DNA of 34,053 nucleotides from an uncultured Desulfosporosinus sp. (GCA_927405585.1 CAKMJS010000108.1:1-34053), one strand, 5' to 3'; shown: positions 15,424-23,271, counted from the stretch's first letter. Translations and numbers: made by a program. Notes: generated by a model from the sequence alone, not told the origin.

Positions 15424-17200
15424 CATTTTTCCGCCTGCACTTGTCTTTATCCTGGGCGCAGTACTAATCCCGTTTCTAAAGGGAAGAGTTAAGTCTGTCT
15501 ATATGCTGATTCTACCGATCATCGCGTTTCTGGTATTACGGGGAATTCCTGTAGGAAACTATGTAATCGGCCAAATAATGGACAAAGACCTCTTTTTAAG
15601 AATTGACAAACTTAGTCTGGTTTTTGGTTATGTATTTATTCTGGCAACCTTCATCGGGATTGTTTACGCTCTGCATGTCAAAGAAAGTACTGAACACACC
15701 GCAGCCTTTGTTTATGCGGGTAGCGCTCTAGGGATTGTCTTTGCAGGTGATTTAATTACCCTGTTTATATTTTGGGAGTTGCTGACCATCGGTGCCTTAG
15801 TTGTCTTATGGTCAAATAAAACCAAAGCAGCCCAACGTGCGGCCTATCGTTACATCATGGTACACCTTTTTGGTGGGGTATCCTTGATGTCAGGTATCAT
15901 TCTAAGGGTGGTTGAAACTGGTTCCACAGAATTTAGCTTTATCGGGGTAAGTGGGTTATCTTCCTACTTAATTCTACTGGGTGTGGCAGTGAACGTTGCA
16001 ATTCCGCCGTTTCATTCCTGGCTGCCGGATACCTATCCGGAGGCTAGTGTTACAGGGGCAGTTTTTTTAAGCGTTTTTACTACAAAAGCTGCAGTCTATG
16101 TTTTGGCCAGAGCCTTCCCAGGGGCAGAAATTTTAATCATTGCCGGTGTTATTATGGCAGTATACCCAATCTTCTTCGCAGTACTGGAGAATGATCTGAG
16201 AAGGGTTTTGTCGTATAGTCTTATTAACCAGGTTGGCTTCATGGTGGTCGGTATTGGGATCGGAATTCCTTTAGCCTTCAACGGGGCAGTAGCGCAAGTA
16301 TTTGTCCATGTTTTATTCAAATCGTTACTGTTTATGGCTGTTGGAGCGGTGTTATATCGAACGGGTACAGCGAAGGCCACAGAGCTTGGCGGTCTATATA
16401 AAAGTATGCCCATAACACTCGTCTTCACGTTGATCGGTGCGGCTTCGATTTCAGCGTTTCCGCTCTTCAGCGCGTTTGCGACAAAGTCTATGATCATTTC
16501 AGCAGCAGGCCACGAAGGAATGACAGTTGTCTATTTCCTACTACTCTTTGCGGCTGCCGGTGTCTTCCATCATGCTGGTATCAAGGTTCCGTTTTTCACC
16601 TTTTTTGCGCACGATTCCGGCAAGAGACCCAAAGAGGCTCCTCTGAACATGTTAATCGCGATGGGAATTGCGTCGGTCATCTCTATAGGTATTGGGGTGT
16701 ATCCTGAAGCCCTCTATAGTATTTTACCCAATACCGTAGATTATGTTTATGTCCCCTATACAGCAGATCACGTGATTTCTCAACTCTTGTTATTATTCGG
16801 TGCCTTTACTGCTTTTTCTTTCTTAATGTATACCGGTATCTATCCGCCTGAAAAGCGTTCGATTAACATCGATGCTGATTGGGTTTATCGAAAGGCTGCT
16901 CCTGCTGTGGTTTCCCTCATTGGGTCCCCCATTGGTAGAATCTACGCTTGGTTTGCCAGAGCAGTCTTTGAGACCTTGCCAAGGTTTTTAGCCTGGGTCA
17001 CTAAAAATCCGCTGGCTGCAATGAAAATCGGTACGGATACCCTTTTGTTGCCTCTTTCGGGTGGGAGCAAAGAAGCCAAAAAAAGTTTAGCAAGAGAGAA
17101 AGCAGCCTATCCAGGCACTGTTGCGCAGTGGTCCGTTAGTACAGCTTTAGGAATTGCGCTAGTTATCTTTTTAGCCTATCTGATACTTTTATTCATATAA
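15416..17200 (+). CDS. Third NuoL/MrpD-like antiporter subunit, TM7 lysine replaced
   Basis: The 594-residue protein is the longest of the three large subunits. It has E121 in LFIFWELLTIGAL and K224 in SVFTTKAAVYVL. The position of the usual TM7 lysine is N193, in GVAVNVAIPPFHSWLPDTYP. A lysine is kept in FSAFATKSMII. The last 120 residues add an amphipathic/soluble stretch and a final helix. GGGAGG lies before the ATG. It may be structural, or use a changed ion path. Confidence 0.88.
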   Translation: MTSIFPPALVFILGAVLIPFLKGRVKSVYMLILPIIAFLVLRGIPVGNYVIGQIMDKDLFLRIDKLSLVFGYVFILATFIGIVYALHVKESTEHTAAFVYAGSALGIVFAGDLITLFIFWELLTIGALVVLWSNKTKAAQRAAYRYIMVHLFGGVSLMSGIILRVVETGSTEFSFIGVSGLSSYLILLGVAVNVAIPPFHSWLPDTYPEASVTGAVFLSVFTTKAAVYVLARAFPGAEILIIAGVIMAVYPIFFAVLENDLRRVLSYSLINQVGFMVVGIGIGIPLAFNGAVAQVFVHVLFKSLLFMAVGAVLYRTGTAKATELGGLYKSMPITLVFTLIGAASISAFPLFSAFATKSMIISAAGHEGMTVVYFLLLFAAAGVFHHAGIKVPFFTFFAHDSGKRPKEAPLNMLIAMGIASVISIGIGVYPEALYSILPNTVDYVYVPYTADHVISQLLLLFGAFTAFSFLMYTGIYPPEKRSINIDADWVYRKAAPAVVSLIGSPIGRIYAWFARAVFETLPRFLAWVTKNPLAAMKIGTDTLLLPLSGGSKEAKKSLAREKAAYPGTVAQWSVSTALGIALVIFLAYLILLFI

Positions 17201-17239
17201 TATAATATAACTTAACTTAACTTACAATATCGGTTAAAA

Positions 17240-17283
17240 TGCCCTGGCATAATTCCAACAGATGAGAGGAATTGGCCAGGGCA
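17240..17283 (+). terminator. Inverted repeat after the mrp cluster
   Basis: TGCCCTGGC and GCCAGGGCA form a 9-bp stem, extended by ATTCC/GGAAT after a bulge. No U-tract follows. It lies 40 nt after the last mrp stop. Its CCAGGG arm could also pair with the CCCTGG arm of the hairpin at 17353. Confidence 0.55.
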
Positions 17284-17341
17284 CTACTTCACTCTTGACA
17301 GAGTGGAGAGGGTAAAGGTCTTCAGCGAAGGAGGAAGGAAC

Positions 17342-17401
17342 ATGAGAATACCAAAAATCCCTGGAAGCCAGTGGCCCTCCAGGGATTTTTGTATGGAATG
17401 A
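17342..17401 (+). CDS. Possible 19-residue leader peptide overlapping a terminator
   Basis: An ATG at 17342 has a near-perfect AAGGAGG (17328-17334) at 7-nt spacing. It encodes MRIPKIPGSQWPSRDFCME. The frame runs through both arms of the terminator at 17353-17390. A TTGACA at 17295-17300 could be a -35 box, but no matching -10 is evident. The strong ribosome site is the main argument; the peptide has no known relatives I can name. Confidence 0.35.
   Translation: MRIPKIPGSQWPSRDFCME
17353..17390. terminator. Strong bidirectional intrinsic terminator
   Basis: AAAAATCCCTGGA pairs perfectly with TCCAGGGATTTTT across a 12-nt loop, giving a U-run in both directions. It would end the mrp transcript from the left and the small minus-strand gene from the right. 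Confidence 0.9.
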
Positions 17402-17416
17402 TTTCACTTAGATTCT

Positions 17417-17602
17417 CTACCAAATTTCCGACTTCTGAATTTGTTTCTTGCTCTCGATTTTGTTTAAGGGTCCATATTTCTCCCAATCTTCGGGTGTCAT
17501 CATTCGAGTCATGCAATCACTTTCCGCAGGGGGAGGATCTTCTTTTTCGAACATCATTTGTGCGGTTAGCAAAGTGCCAGGGTTGATTGCTTTTCCATAC
17601 AT
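17417..17602 (-). CDS. Small hypothetical protein
   Basis: The 61-residue frame encodes a soluble, charged protein with FEKEDPPPAESDC and MMTPEDWEKYGPLNK, which looks like real protein sequence. It ends 27 nt before the bidirectional terminator, as a gene should. The ribosome site is poor (AAAGGA is 13 nt upstream), so an internal ATG such as the one at MFEKEDPPP is possible. Function is unknown. Confidence 0.5.
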   Translation of the reverse strand: MYGKAINPGTLLTAQMMFEKEDPPPAESDCMTRMMTPEDWEKYGPLNKIESKKQIQKSEIW

Positions 17603-17656
17603 AGCTCGTCAAGCATCCTTTCGAGTTTTTTATACAGTTTACAAGAGAAAAGGAGA

Positions 17657-17707
17657 AAAGTGCATATGTCCTTAGTCATATATGAATAGGACTTAAGCAC
17701 TTTTTTT
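17657..17707 (+). terminator. Hairpin with seven-U tract
   Basis: AAGTGC..GTCCT pairs with AGGAC..GCACTT (two central mismatches) and ends in TTTTTTT. No plus-strand gene ends just upstream, so it may stop read-through from the mrp region or end a small RNA. Upstream of rocD the next 290 nt hold no other clear element. Confidence 0.7.
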
Positions 17708-18007
17708 GACGGGTCATCGTCCTCCTGCTCGCGATCATATCTAAGGGGGAGTCGTTTCGATTAAATACATCAACTAGACATTGGAAGTAGACTTTGATAG
17801 TAATAAATGGCGGTTTTGTTCGGTGATGAAAGAAGATCCTTGTTTATTCATTTATTTTTGTGCCTATACACTAGCGACCGGAATGATTGTCTTAAGAAAA
17901 ATTAAATTATAAAAGGAAATTAACAAAAATAATTGAAACTAACAATTATAAGCTGTAAAATTTTGATAAAGGCTAAAAAATCAAAAAAACAGGAGGTCAT
18001 GATTGCT

Positions 18008-19204
18008 ATGATAAAAACAAAATCAAATGAAATTATTGAGTTAACACAAAAATTTGGTGCACATAACTATCATCCGCTACCAATCGTTATTGCAAAGGCA
18101 GAAGGAGTATGGGTGGAAAGCCCTGAGGGAATTAGATATATGGATATGCTTAGCGCCTATTCAGCTTTAAACCCAGGTCATCGTCATCCTAAGATTATCA
18201 AAGCATTAAAAGACCAAGCAGATAAAGTAACCCTTACTTCTCGTGCTTTCCATAATGATCTGCTGGGTATTTGGTATGAGAAGATTTGTAAGTTAACGAA
18301 TAAAAATATGGCACTTCCGATGAACACTGGTGCAGAAGCGGTTGAAACTGCTCTAAAAGTAGCTCGTCGTTGGGGCTATGATGTAAAAGGAATTGCCGAT
18401 AATCAGGCGGAAATTATTGCTTGTAACGATAATTTCCATGGTCGTACGATGGGGGCTGTCTCCTTATCATCTGATCCAGAATATAAGCGGGGCTTCGGAC
18501 CGATGTTGCCGGGAATTATATTAGTTCCTTACGGCGACATTGAGGCGTTAAAAGCAGCAATCACGCCCAATACTGCCGCATTTTTGATTGAGCCAATCCA
18601 AGGGGAGGCTGGAATAATCATGCCTCCGGAAGGATTTTTGAAAGCGGCAGCTGATTTGTGTAAAGAAAACAAGGTATTGTTTATTGCCGATGAAATTCAA
18701 GTAGGTTTGGGGCGTACTGGGAAAATGTTTGCCTGTGAATGGGAAGATGTAAATCCAGATGTGCTAATTTTGGGTAAAGCACTAGGTGGCGGTGTGTTCC
18801 CAATTTCCTGCATAGTTGCAAACTCCGATATTCTAGGAGTATTTAATCCTGGTTCACATGGATCTACTTTTGGTGGAAACCCACTTGCTTGCGCAGTTTC
18901 TATTGCCTCATTAGAAGTGATTGAAGAAGAAAAATTAGCGGAACGCTCTCATGAATTAGGTGAATACTTCCTTGAACAGTTAAAAACTATAGAAAATCCA
19001 ATCATAAAAGAGATTAGAGGTAAGGGCTTATTTATTGGCGTTGAACTTATTGAAGCAGCAAGGCCATATTGTGAACAATTAAAAGATGAAGGCCTATTAT
19101 GCAAAGAAACCCATGAAGCAGTTATTCGTTTTGCGCCACCACTTGTCATTACAAAAGAAGAAATCGATTGGGCTGTGGTTAAAATTAAAAAAGTTTTAGC
19201 TTAA
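18008..19204 (+). CDS. rocD: Ornithine aminotransferase
   Basis: The 398-residue class-III PLP enzyme matches Bacillus RocD over its length, e.g. [26 protein letters not shown] and NFHGRTM. The Schiff-base lysine is K257 in [11 protein letters not shown]228 is in FIADEIQVG. It converts ornithine and 2-oxoglutarate to glutamate semialdehyde and glutamate in arginine catabolism. AGGAGG at 17991-17996 favours the ATG at 18008 (11-nt gap) over the ATG at 17999 (2-nt gap). It is a single-gene unit with its own terminator; no other roc gene is adjacent. An AT-rich TATTCATTTATTTTT upstream recalls an arginine box only weakly. Confidence 0.93.
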   Translation: MIKTKSNEIIELTQKFGAHNYHPLPIVIAKAEGVWVESPEGIRYMDMLSAYSALNPGHRHPKIIKALKDQADKVTLTSRAFHNDLLGIWYEKICKLTNKNMALPMNTGAEAVETALKVARRWGYDVKGIADNQAEIIACNDNFHGRTMGAVSLSSDPEYKRGFGPMLPGIILVPYGDIEALKAAITPNTAAFLIEPIQGEAGIIMPPEGFLKAAADLCKENKVLFIADEIQVGLGRTGKMFACEWEDVNPDVLILGKALGGGVFPISCIVANSDILGVFNPGSHGSTFGGNPLACAVSIASLEVIEEEKLAERSHELGEYFLEQLKTIENPIIKEIRGKGLFIGVELIEAARPYCEQLKDEGLLCKETHEAVIRFAPPLVITKEEIDWAVVKIKKVLA

Positions 19205-19208
19205 ACGC

Positions 19209-19245
19209 AAAGGCCTTGAATCATGATAGTGATTCAAGGCCTTTT
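19209..19245 (+). terminator. Intrinsic terminator after rocD
   Basis: AAAGGCCTTGAATC pairs perfectly with GATTCAAGGCCTTT over an 8-nt loop and ends in TTTT. It starts 4 nt after the rocD stop. Confidence 0.93.
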
Positions 19246-19322
19246 ACAATCTTGTGAATATTAATTACATTACGTCAGGGAAATACTCCTGAAAAAAGAA
19301 GGAATTTTCAACGATATATAGA

Positions 19323-19415
19323 ATGAATACCGTTGGGTATACAGTTACTTTTCTTAAAGAGCAGAAAGTATTTTGGGAAGTTATAAAAAATCAAGCCAGA
19401 TACTTAATCCAATAG
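19323..19415 (+). CDS. Possible 30-codon frame, unrecognised
   Basis: The frame begins MNTVGYTVTFLKEQ and ends NQARYLIQ. Composition is protein-like, but no ribosome site precedes it. It sits in the 250-nt gap between rocD and the HD remnant and may be a fragment of a lost gene. Confidence 0.2.
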   Translation: MNTVGYTVTFLKEQKVFWEVIKNQARYLIQ

Positions 19416-19453
19416 TTAAAGAGGCTTGGGGTAAGATTGTAGGGTTATAACAG

Positions 19454-19873
19454 ATGAAGGTAAACATTGAATACGATGAGATTCCAATATACCATAATCG
19501 TCATGGGTTTGTGAAAATAACTTCTACAGAAAAGGCAATTATTAACTCAATATACTCTCAAGGGTTAAGAGAAATTAAGCAACTGAGTTTTACTTACTAC
19601 GTTTTACCAGGTACAGCACATACTCGTTTCGCCCTTAGTATAGGAGTTCTTGCGATAGTTGAAAAAATATTAGATCGGTTGATTGAATTAGAAGAAGTAA
19701 AAAGCCCATCAAAAATTACAGAGACTGATGTTAAGATACTTCGGATGTCGGCATTGTTGCAAGGCATTGATCATTATCCGTTTTCACATCTTGTAGTAAC
19801 AAGAATACTTCTTGAAAATGGGTTTACCTTAAGCGAAATTAATGACATAGCATCAATTATTCCAAAGTCTTGA
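19454..19873 (+). pseudogene. Truncated, degenerate HD-domain phosphohydrolase
   Basis: The 139-residue frame resembles the start of COG1078 HD hydrolases: NRHGFVKITSTEKAIINS, IKQLSFTYYVLPGTAHTRFALSIGV, then ALLQGIDHYPFSHLV. In working enzymes the last stretch reads LLHDIGHGPFSH. The metal-binding His-Asp pair is replaced here by Gln-Gly. Intact members have over 300 residues; this frame stops soon after the motif. The ribosome site is weak. It is most likely a decaying gene, or less likely a non-catalytic regulatory fragment. Confidence 0.6.
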
Positions 19874-19926
19874 ACCTTCATTTGTTGTTCATGCAGCAAG
19901 ACCTCTCTGACAAAGTGTTCCCTTTG

Positions 19927-19971
19927 GGGGACGGAGCTACTGCACCAATCATGGTACGTAGAACCGTCCCC
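19927..19971. repeat. REP-like palindrome
   Basis: GGGGACGG pairs with CCGTCCCC. Inside, CTAC pairs with GTAG and ACCA with TGGT, separated by small internal loops around an ATCA tip. GAACCGTCCCC ends of this kind are common in Clostridia and recall REP sequences mobilised by RAYT transposases; that link is from memory. No transposase is in the window. Confidence 0.55.
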
Positions 19972-20169
19972 TCGTTCTATTCACTCGTTCCATCGATAGC
20001 AAGTCAACCTGACCTCACCCATAAAAATCATCTGCTCCAAAGAGGTCTTATTTGAGTTTAAAAAACGCGTGGTACTAATGGATTGACTGACACAAAAAAT
20101 GATGAGCTCACTTCTTAATACGACAAATTTCTTCTAGCATTAGAGGTATAATTACAGCGTTGTATATTT

Positions 20170-20217
20170 ATGTCAAAGAGGTAGTTATTTGACATTATAA
20201 CGTTGTAAGTTCATGAT
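20170..20217 (+). promoter_or_regulatory. Promoter and operator-like inverted repeat of the kinase gene
   Basis: TTGACA (20189-20194) and CATGAT (20212-20217) are spaced by 17 nt, a plausible sigma-A promoter. ATGTCAAA and TTTGACAT form an 8-bp inverted repeat with a 10-nt spacer (20170-20195) that covers the -35 box, as a repressor site would. Near-identical GCGTTGTA and ACGTTGTA octamers flank it. Confidence 0.5.
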
Positions 20218-20272
20218 TTAAGGCCTTATTTCTCATTGAATAGAGATTTATTGTAGAGTTGGAGGAAGATTA

Positions 20273-21355
20273 ATGAAAAGCTTTTCAGATGAGAAAGAAA
20301 AGGAGCTATTGGATAAAGCATTCCACGCCAGCCCTTGTTTGATGGCGATCAGCACTATTTCTGACGGTTGCTATATAAAAGTAAATAGATGCTTTGAGGA
20401 AACCACTGGTTATACGGCACTTGAAGTAATCGGTCGAACTTCAGTTAGCCTTAACATCTTCGACAATTCAACTCGTGCTAGAGTTTCCGAACTACTCACT
20501 AATCAAGGTATCATAAATAACTTTGAGATTAGTTTTAAAAAGAAAGATGGTACTCTAAGGGTCGGCTTGTTTTCAGCTGAAATAATTGATTTCTATGGAG
20601 AACAATGCATCTTAAGCGTAGCCAATGATGTAACCGAATTAAGAAAGTATGAAAAAGAAGGATTAATGCTCGAACGAATGAGCTTAATCGGGCAATTAGC
20701 CGCAGGAATTGGGCATGAAATAAGAAATCCTATGACGACAGTGCGGGGTTATCTCCAATTGTTGGGTGAAAAACCTGATTTCTTAGCTCAGAAATCTACT
20801 TTCGAGCTAATGATTTCGGAGCTCGATCGAGCAAACGCGATTATTACTGAGTTTCTATCACTAGCTCAAATAAAACGAACGGAGCTGAAACCCCAAAACT
20901 TAAACTGCATCATAATGAATTTATACCCTCTGATAGAGGCGGACGCCTTTACTCAAAATAAACAAATTTACTTTGTTCAAGGCGTGATTCCGAACCTTCA
21001 ACTAAATAGAAAAGAAATTGCTCAACTCGTACTTAACTTAACCCGTAATGGCCTTGAAGCGATGGAGGAGAGGGCCTCTCTGACCATCAAAAGTTATGTT
21101 AAAGGGAGTAAGGTAGTGCTCTCGATCCAGGATGAGGGATGTGGTATTCCACCAGAAAACCTTAACAAGTTGGGAACCCCCTTTTTTACAACCAAAGATA
21201 GTGGGACTGGATTAGGTTTGGCCACGTGCTACAAAATTGCTGAATCTCATAACGCTAAGGTGCGTATTAATTCTAATTCTAATGGAACAACCTTCCGTTT
21301 ACTATTTCCGATACCTGAGCAGGAACAAGTTGAGCTCATATCCGCCCTTCACTGA
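20273..21355 (+). CDS. PAS-domain sensor histidine kinase (KinA/KinE-like)
   Basis: The 360-residue soluble kinase has one PAS domain (about 10-125). HisKA follows with phospho-acceptor H148 in GIGHEIRNPMTTVRG. The HATPase domain has N259 (LTRNGLEAM), the G1 box (DEGCGI) and the G2 box (GTGLGL, 311-316). No transmembrane segment is present, so it senses a cytoplasmic signal. There is no partner regulator gene beside it. Orphan kinases of this type feed Spo0F/Spo0A in Firmicutes, so input to the spo0A product at 1723 is a reasonable guess. GGAGGA lies 7 nt before the ATG. Confidence 0.9.
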   Translation: MKSFSDEKEKELLDKAFHASPCLMAISTISDGCYIKVNRCFEETTGYTALEVIGRTSVSLNIFDNSTRARVSELLTNQGIINNFEISFKKKDGTLRVGLFSAEIIDFYGEQCILSVANDVTELRKYEKEGLMLERMSLIGQLAAGIGHEIRNPMTTVRGYLQLLGEKPDFLAQKSTFELMISELDRANAIITEFLSLAQIKRTELKPQNLNCIIMNLYPLIEADAFTQNKQIYFVQGVIPNLQLNRKEIAQLVLNLTRNGLEAMEERASLTIKSYVKGSKVVLSIQDEGCGIPPENLNKLGTPFFTTKDSGTGLGLATCYKIAESHNAKVRINSNSNGTTFRLLFPIPEQEQVELISALH

Positions 21356-21698
21356 GCAGAAAAGGAAGAATAGGCAGAGGTACTGAAGCTGAATTAAAGC
21401 GTCTTTTTGTTTCGCAAATATATGCCTTATCAAGTTGGAGGAAAACAGCAACTTATAGAGAATAATCATATATGTTGACAATGGACCTCAATGCTTGGAG
21501 CCTGTAGAATCTAGCATGGGTCAACTAAGCTTTTAATATTTATTAGTGGGATATATTCAGGAAAATTGAAGTTTTGTAAGAACTGAGAGAACCACGCAGC
21601 TGGCATATCTGGCCTCGTGATGTACTGTAGTTTATGAACACGATGCATGGGTGAACCAATCGATTAGGTCGTAGGAAGTAAAGTGTATGGAGTAGTAT
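21356..21698. other. Intergenic gap, no gene seen
   Basis: No convincing frame or strong terminator was found in these 343 nt. A weak inverted repeat, GTTGAC...GTCAAC, occurs near 21475-21530. Confidence 0.5.
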
Positions 21699-22802
21699 AT
21701 GACTATAAATGACGAACTAAAACAACTTCCGGAGAAACCCGGTGTTTATACGATGATCGATTCACTCGGAAATATTGTCTATGTCGGTAAAGCGAAAAAC
21801 CTAAAGAATAGGGTCACACAATATTTTCAAAATCAGAAGGACAGAGCGCCCAAGGTCACTGAAATGATACGTCATATTCATACCTTAAAATATAGTGTGA
21901 CGGATACAGAATTGGATGCGTTCATCGAAGAATGTCGCCTGATCAAGGAAATAAAACCTCGGTATAACAGTCAAATGAAAAACGATAAAAAGTATAGTTA
22001 TATGAAAATTCCGGCTGAACGCTACCCCAAGGTTTTGATAGTTAATGAAAAAGCAGAGGATGGTGCTTTATATTTTGGCCCTTTTACCAGCCCTCAGCGG
22101 GTTGAGACAGCCTTACAGTATTTGAAGGATTTCTATCCGATACGAAAATGTTCTACTCCGGGACTGGTTAAGAGGCGTAATGGTTGCCTGTACCTGCAAT
22201 TAGGTACTTGTTTGGGTGTTTGCACTGGGAGGGTAAGTCCTGAGGAGTACCAGGAACTCATTGAAAAAATCCGGCAGCTTTTGAACGGGAAAGAAAGGGC
22301 CGCGATTCAGGAATTATCTACTTGCATGGATACGGCTATCGAAACTCTTAAGTTTGAAAAGGCCGCCCAATACAGTGAGTATCTAATAGGAATTCGACAT
22401 GTCATTGCCAAGCAGCGCTTAGTTCAAGCCTCAAGTAGAAATCGGAAGGTCCTTGCGGTTGAAGTAATCGACAGAGAGCTTGCCAAGTTATTTCTGATCA
22501 AAGGAAATAAGATTATTTATCGGAAAATTTTCAATATAGGAACGGCTGGTATTTCAGAATTAAGGCAGACCCTCACTCAGAGTATCCGAGAACAATTTGG
22601 GCCAGAGAATCGTGACCTAGTCCGATTGGCACAGCATGATATCGATGAAGCGCAAATTATTTACTCCTATTTGAAGAAGAATCGGAGTAGGATGCCGAGT
22701 TTTTGGATACCGACAACACAACTAAAGGGCGAACCAGCTCGTCTAGAGGCCACTGTCTTGAAGATCATAAACCAGATTAGTAAGAAATTCAGCAACAAGT
22801 AA
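21699..22802 (+). CDS. UvrC-like GIY-YIG protein lacking the C-terminal nuclease half
   Basis: The 367-residue protein matches the N-terminal half of UvrC. The GIY-YIG domain (13-90) has G15-V-Y17, Y28-V-G30, R38 and E78. The Cys-rich segment NGCLYLQLGTCLGVCTG follows, then a UVR-like helix pair near 200-235. The RNase-H-like nuclease and the helix-hairpin-helix domains of full UvrC (about 600 residues) are absent. It resembles Cho-type auxiliary nucleases, which make only the 3' incision. The start has no strong ribosome site. It stands alone, with no uvr genes adjacent. Confidence 0.82.
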   Translation: MTINDELKQLPEKPGVYTMIDSLGNIVYVGKAKNLKNRVTQYFQNQKDRAPKVTEMIRHIHTLKYSVTDTELDAFIEECRLIKEIKPRYNSQMKNDKKYSYMKIPAERYPKVLIVNEKAEDGALYFGPFTSPQRVETALQYLKDFYPIRKCSTPGLVKRRNGCLYLQLGTCLGVCTGRVSPEEYQELIEKIRQLLNGKERAAIQELSTCMDTAIETLKFEKAAQYSEYLIGIRHVIAKQRLVQASSRNRKVLAVEVIDRELAKLFLIKGNKIIYRKIFNIGTAGISELRQTLTQSIREQFGPENRDLVRLAQHDIDEAQIIYSYLKKNRSRMPSFWIPTTQLKGEPARLEATVLKIINQISKKFSNK

Positions 22803-23003
22803 AACAATCAAGAACTGGCCTGGGAGTTTCTGAAGTTATTAGTCTCGGATGAAATGATGTTCCAACGGACACTTGTAGGAATGCCAATTAATAAGAGTGT
22901 CGTTCCACAAAGGTTTTCGAAGCTGCTATGCAGGAAAAAAGTCAACGCAGTTTCTTTGAGTGAAGCCTTAAAATCAGGAATGGAAGAGAAGAAGGCTATT
23001 TAA
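22803..23003 (+). pseudogene. 3' remnant of an extracellular solute-binding protein gene
   Basis: Directly after the UvrC-like stop, the same frame is open for 66 codons. It reads NNQELAWEFLKLLVSDEMM then GMPINKSVVPQR, the C-terminal pattern of ABC-type solute-binding proteins. Past about 22915 the +1 frame (VFEAAMQEKSQRSFFE) looks more natural, suggesting a frameshift. There is no start codon context. A hairpin terminator follows at 23008. Confidence 0.6.
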
Positions 23004-23007
23004 TCAA

Positions 23008-23041
23008 GAGAGACCTGCACAAATTTCATGCAGGTTCTCTC
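23008..23041 (+). terminator. Hairpin after the solute-binding-protein remnant
   Basis: GAGAGACCTGC pairs with GCAGGTTCTCTC (one bulged base) around an 11-nt loop. The 3' side is T-poor, so termination may be weak. It is consistent with the former end of the lost gene. Confidence 0.6.
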
Positions 23042-23064
23042 GTGGTTAATTAGTGTATCTGTCT

Positions 23065-23157
23065 CTACAGCAGGACTGTTAAGAGTAAAATGATTGCAAT
23101 AAGTGCGATGAGCGCAAGACCAATGACTAATAAATTGCTGCTACAGTTAGTGCTCAT
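23065..23157 (-). CDS. 30-residue hydrophobic peptide
   Basis: The minus strand encodes a 30-residue peptide: a short polar start (MSTNCSSN) and one continuous hydrophobic helix (LLVIGLALIALIAIILLL). An AGGTGGTGA ribosome site lies 5 nt before the ATG, which is strong support for translation. It recalls the tiny sporulation membrane peptides of Bacilli (YjcZ-like) in form only. It may also be a type-I toxin-like peptide. Function unknown. Confidence 0.6.
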   Translation of the reverse strand: MSTNCSSNLLVIGLALIALIAIILLLTVLL

Positions 23158-23217
23158 ATTTTCACCACCTTGTCCTTGCTTAATATGAGATTAGGTTTGT
23201 CTTATATAAACTATGGG

Positions 23218-23271
23218 ATTAGTCTAAAATGTGTGCAAGCTGTAGGGGGCTTGTACACATTTTGGACTAAT
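23218..23271 (+). repeat. 23-bp hairpin, fully paired only as plus-strand RNA
   Basis: The arms 23218-23240 and 23249-23271 (start ATTAGTCTAAAATG, end CATTTTGGACTAAT) pair along 23 positions around TGTAGGGG. The two non-Watson-Crick positions are G-U in plus-strand RNA but A-C in minus-strand RNA. No gene or U-tract adjoins it. It lies between two minus-strand genes. Confidence 0.7.

Noticed and set aside
17800-17870. Arginine-box or sigma-54/RocR control site before rocD
   Set aside because: Only a weak half-site-like TATTCATTTATTTTT is present and no TGGCAC-N5-TTGC promoter was found.
19870-20055. A 61-codon plus-strand frame after the HD remnant
   Set aside because: It reads through the REP-like palindrome and has no ribosome site.
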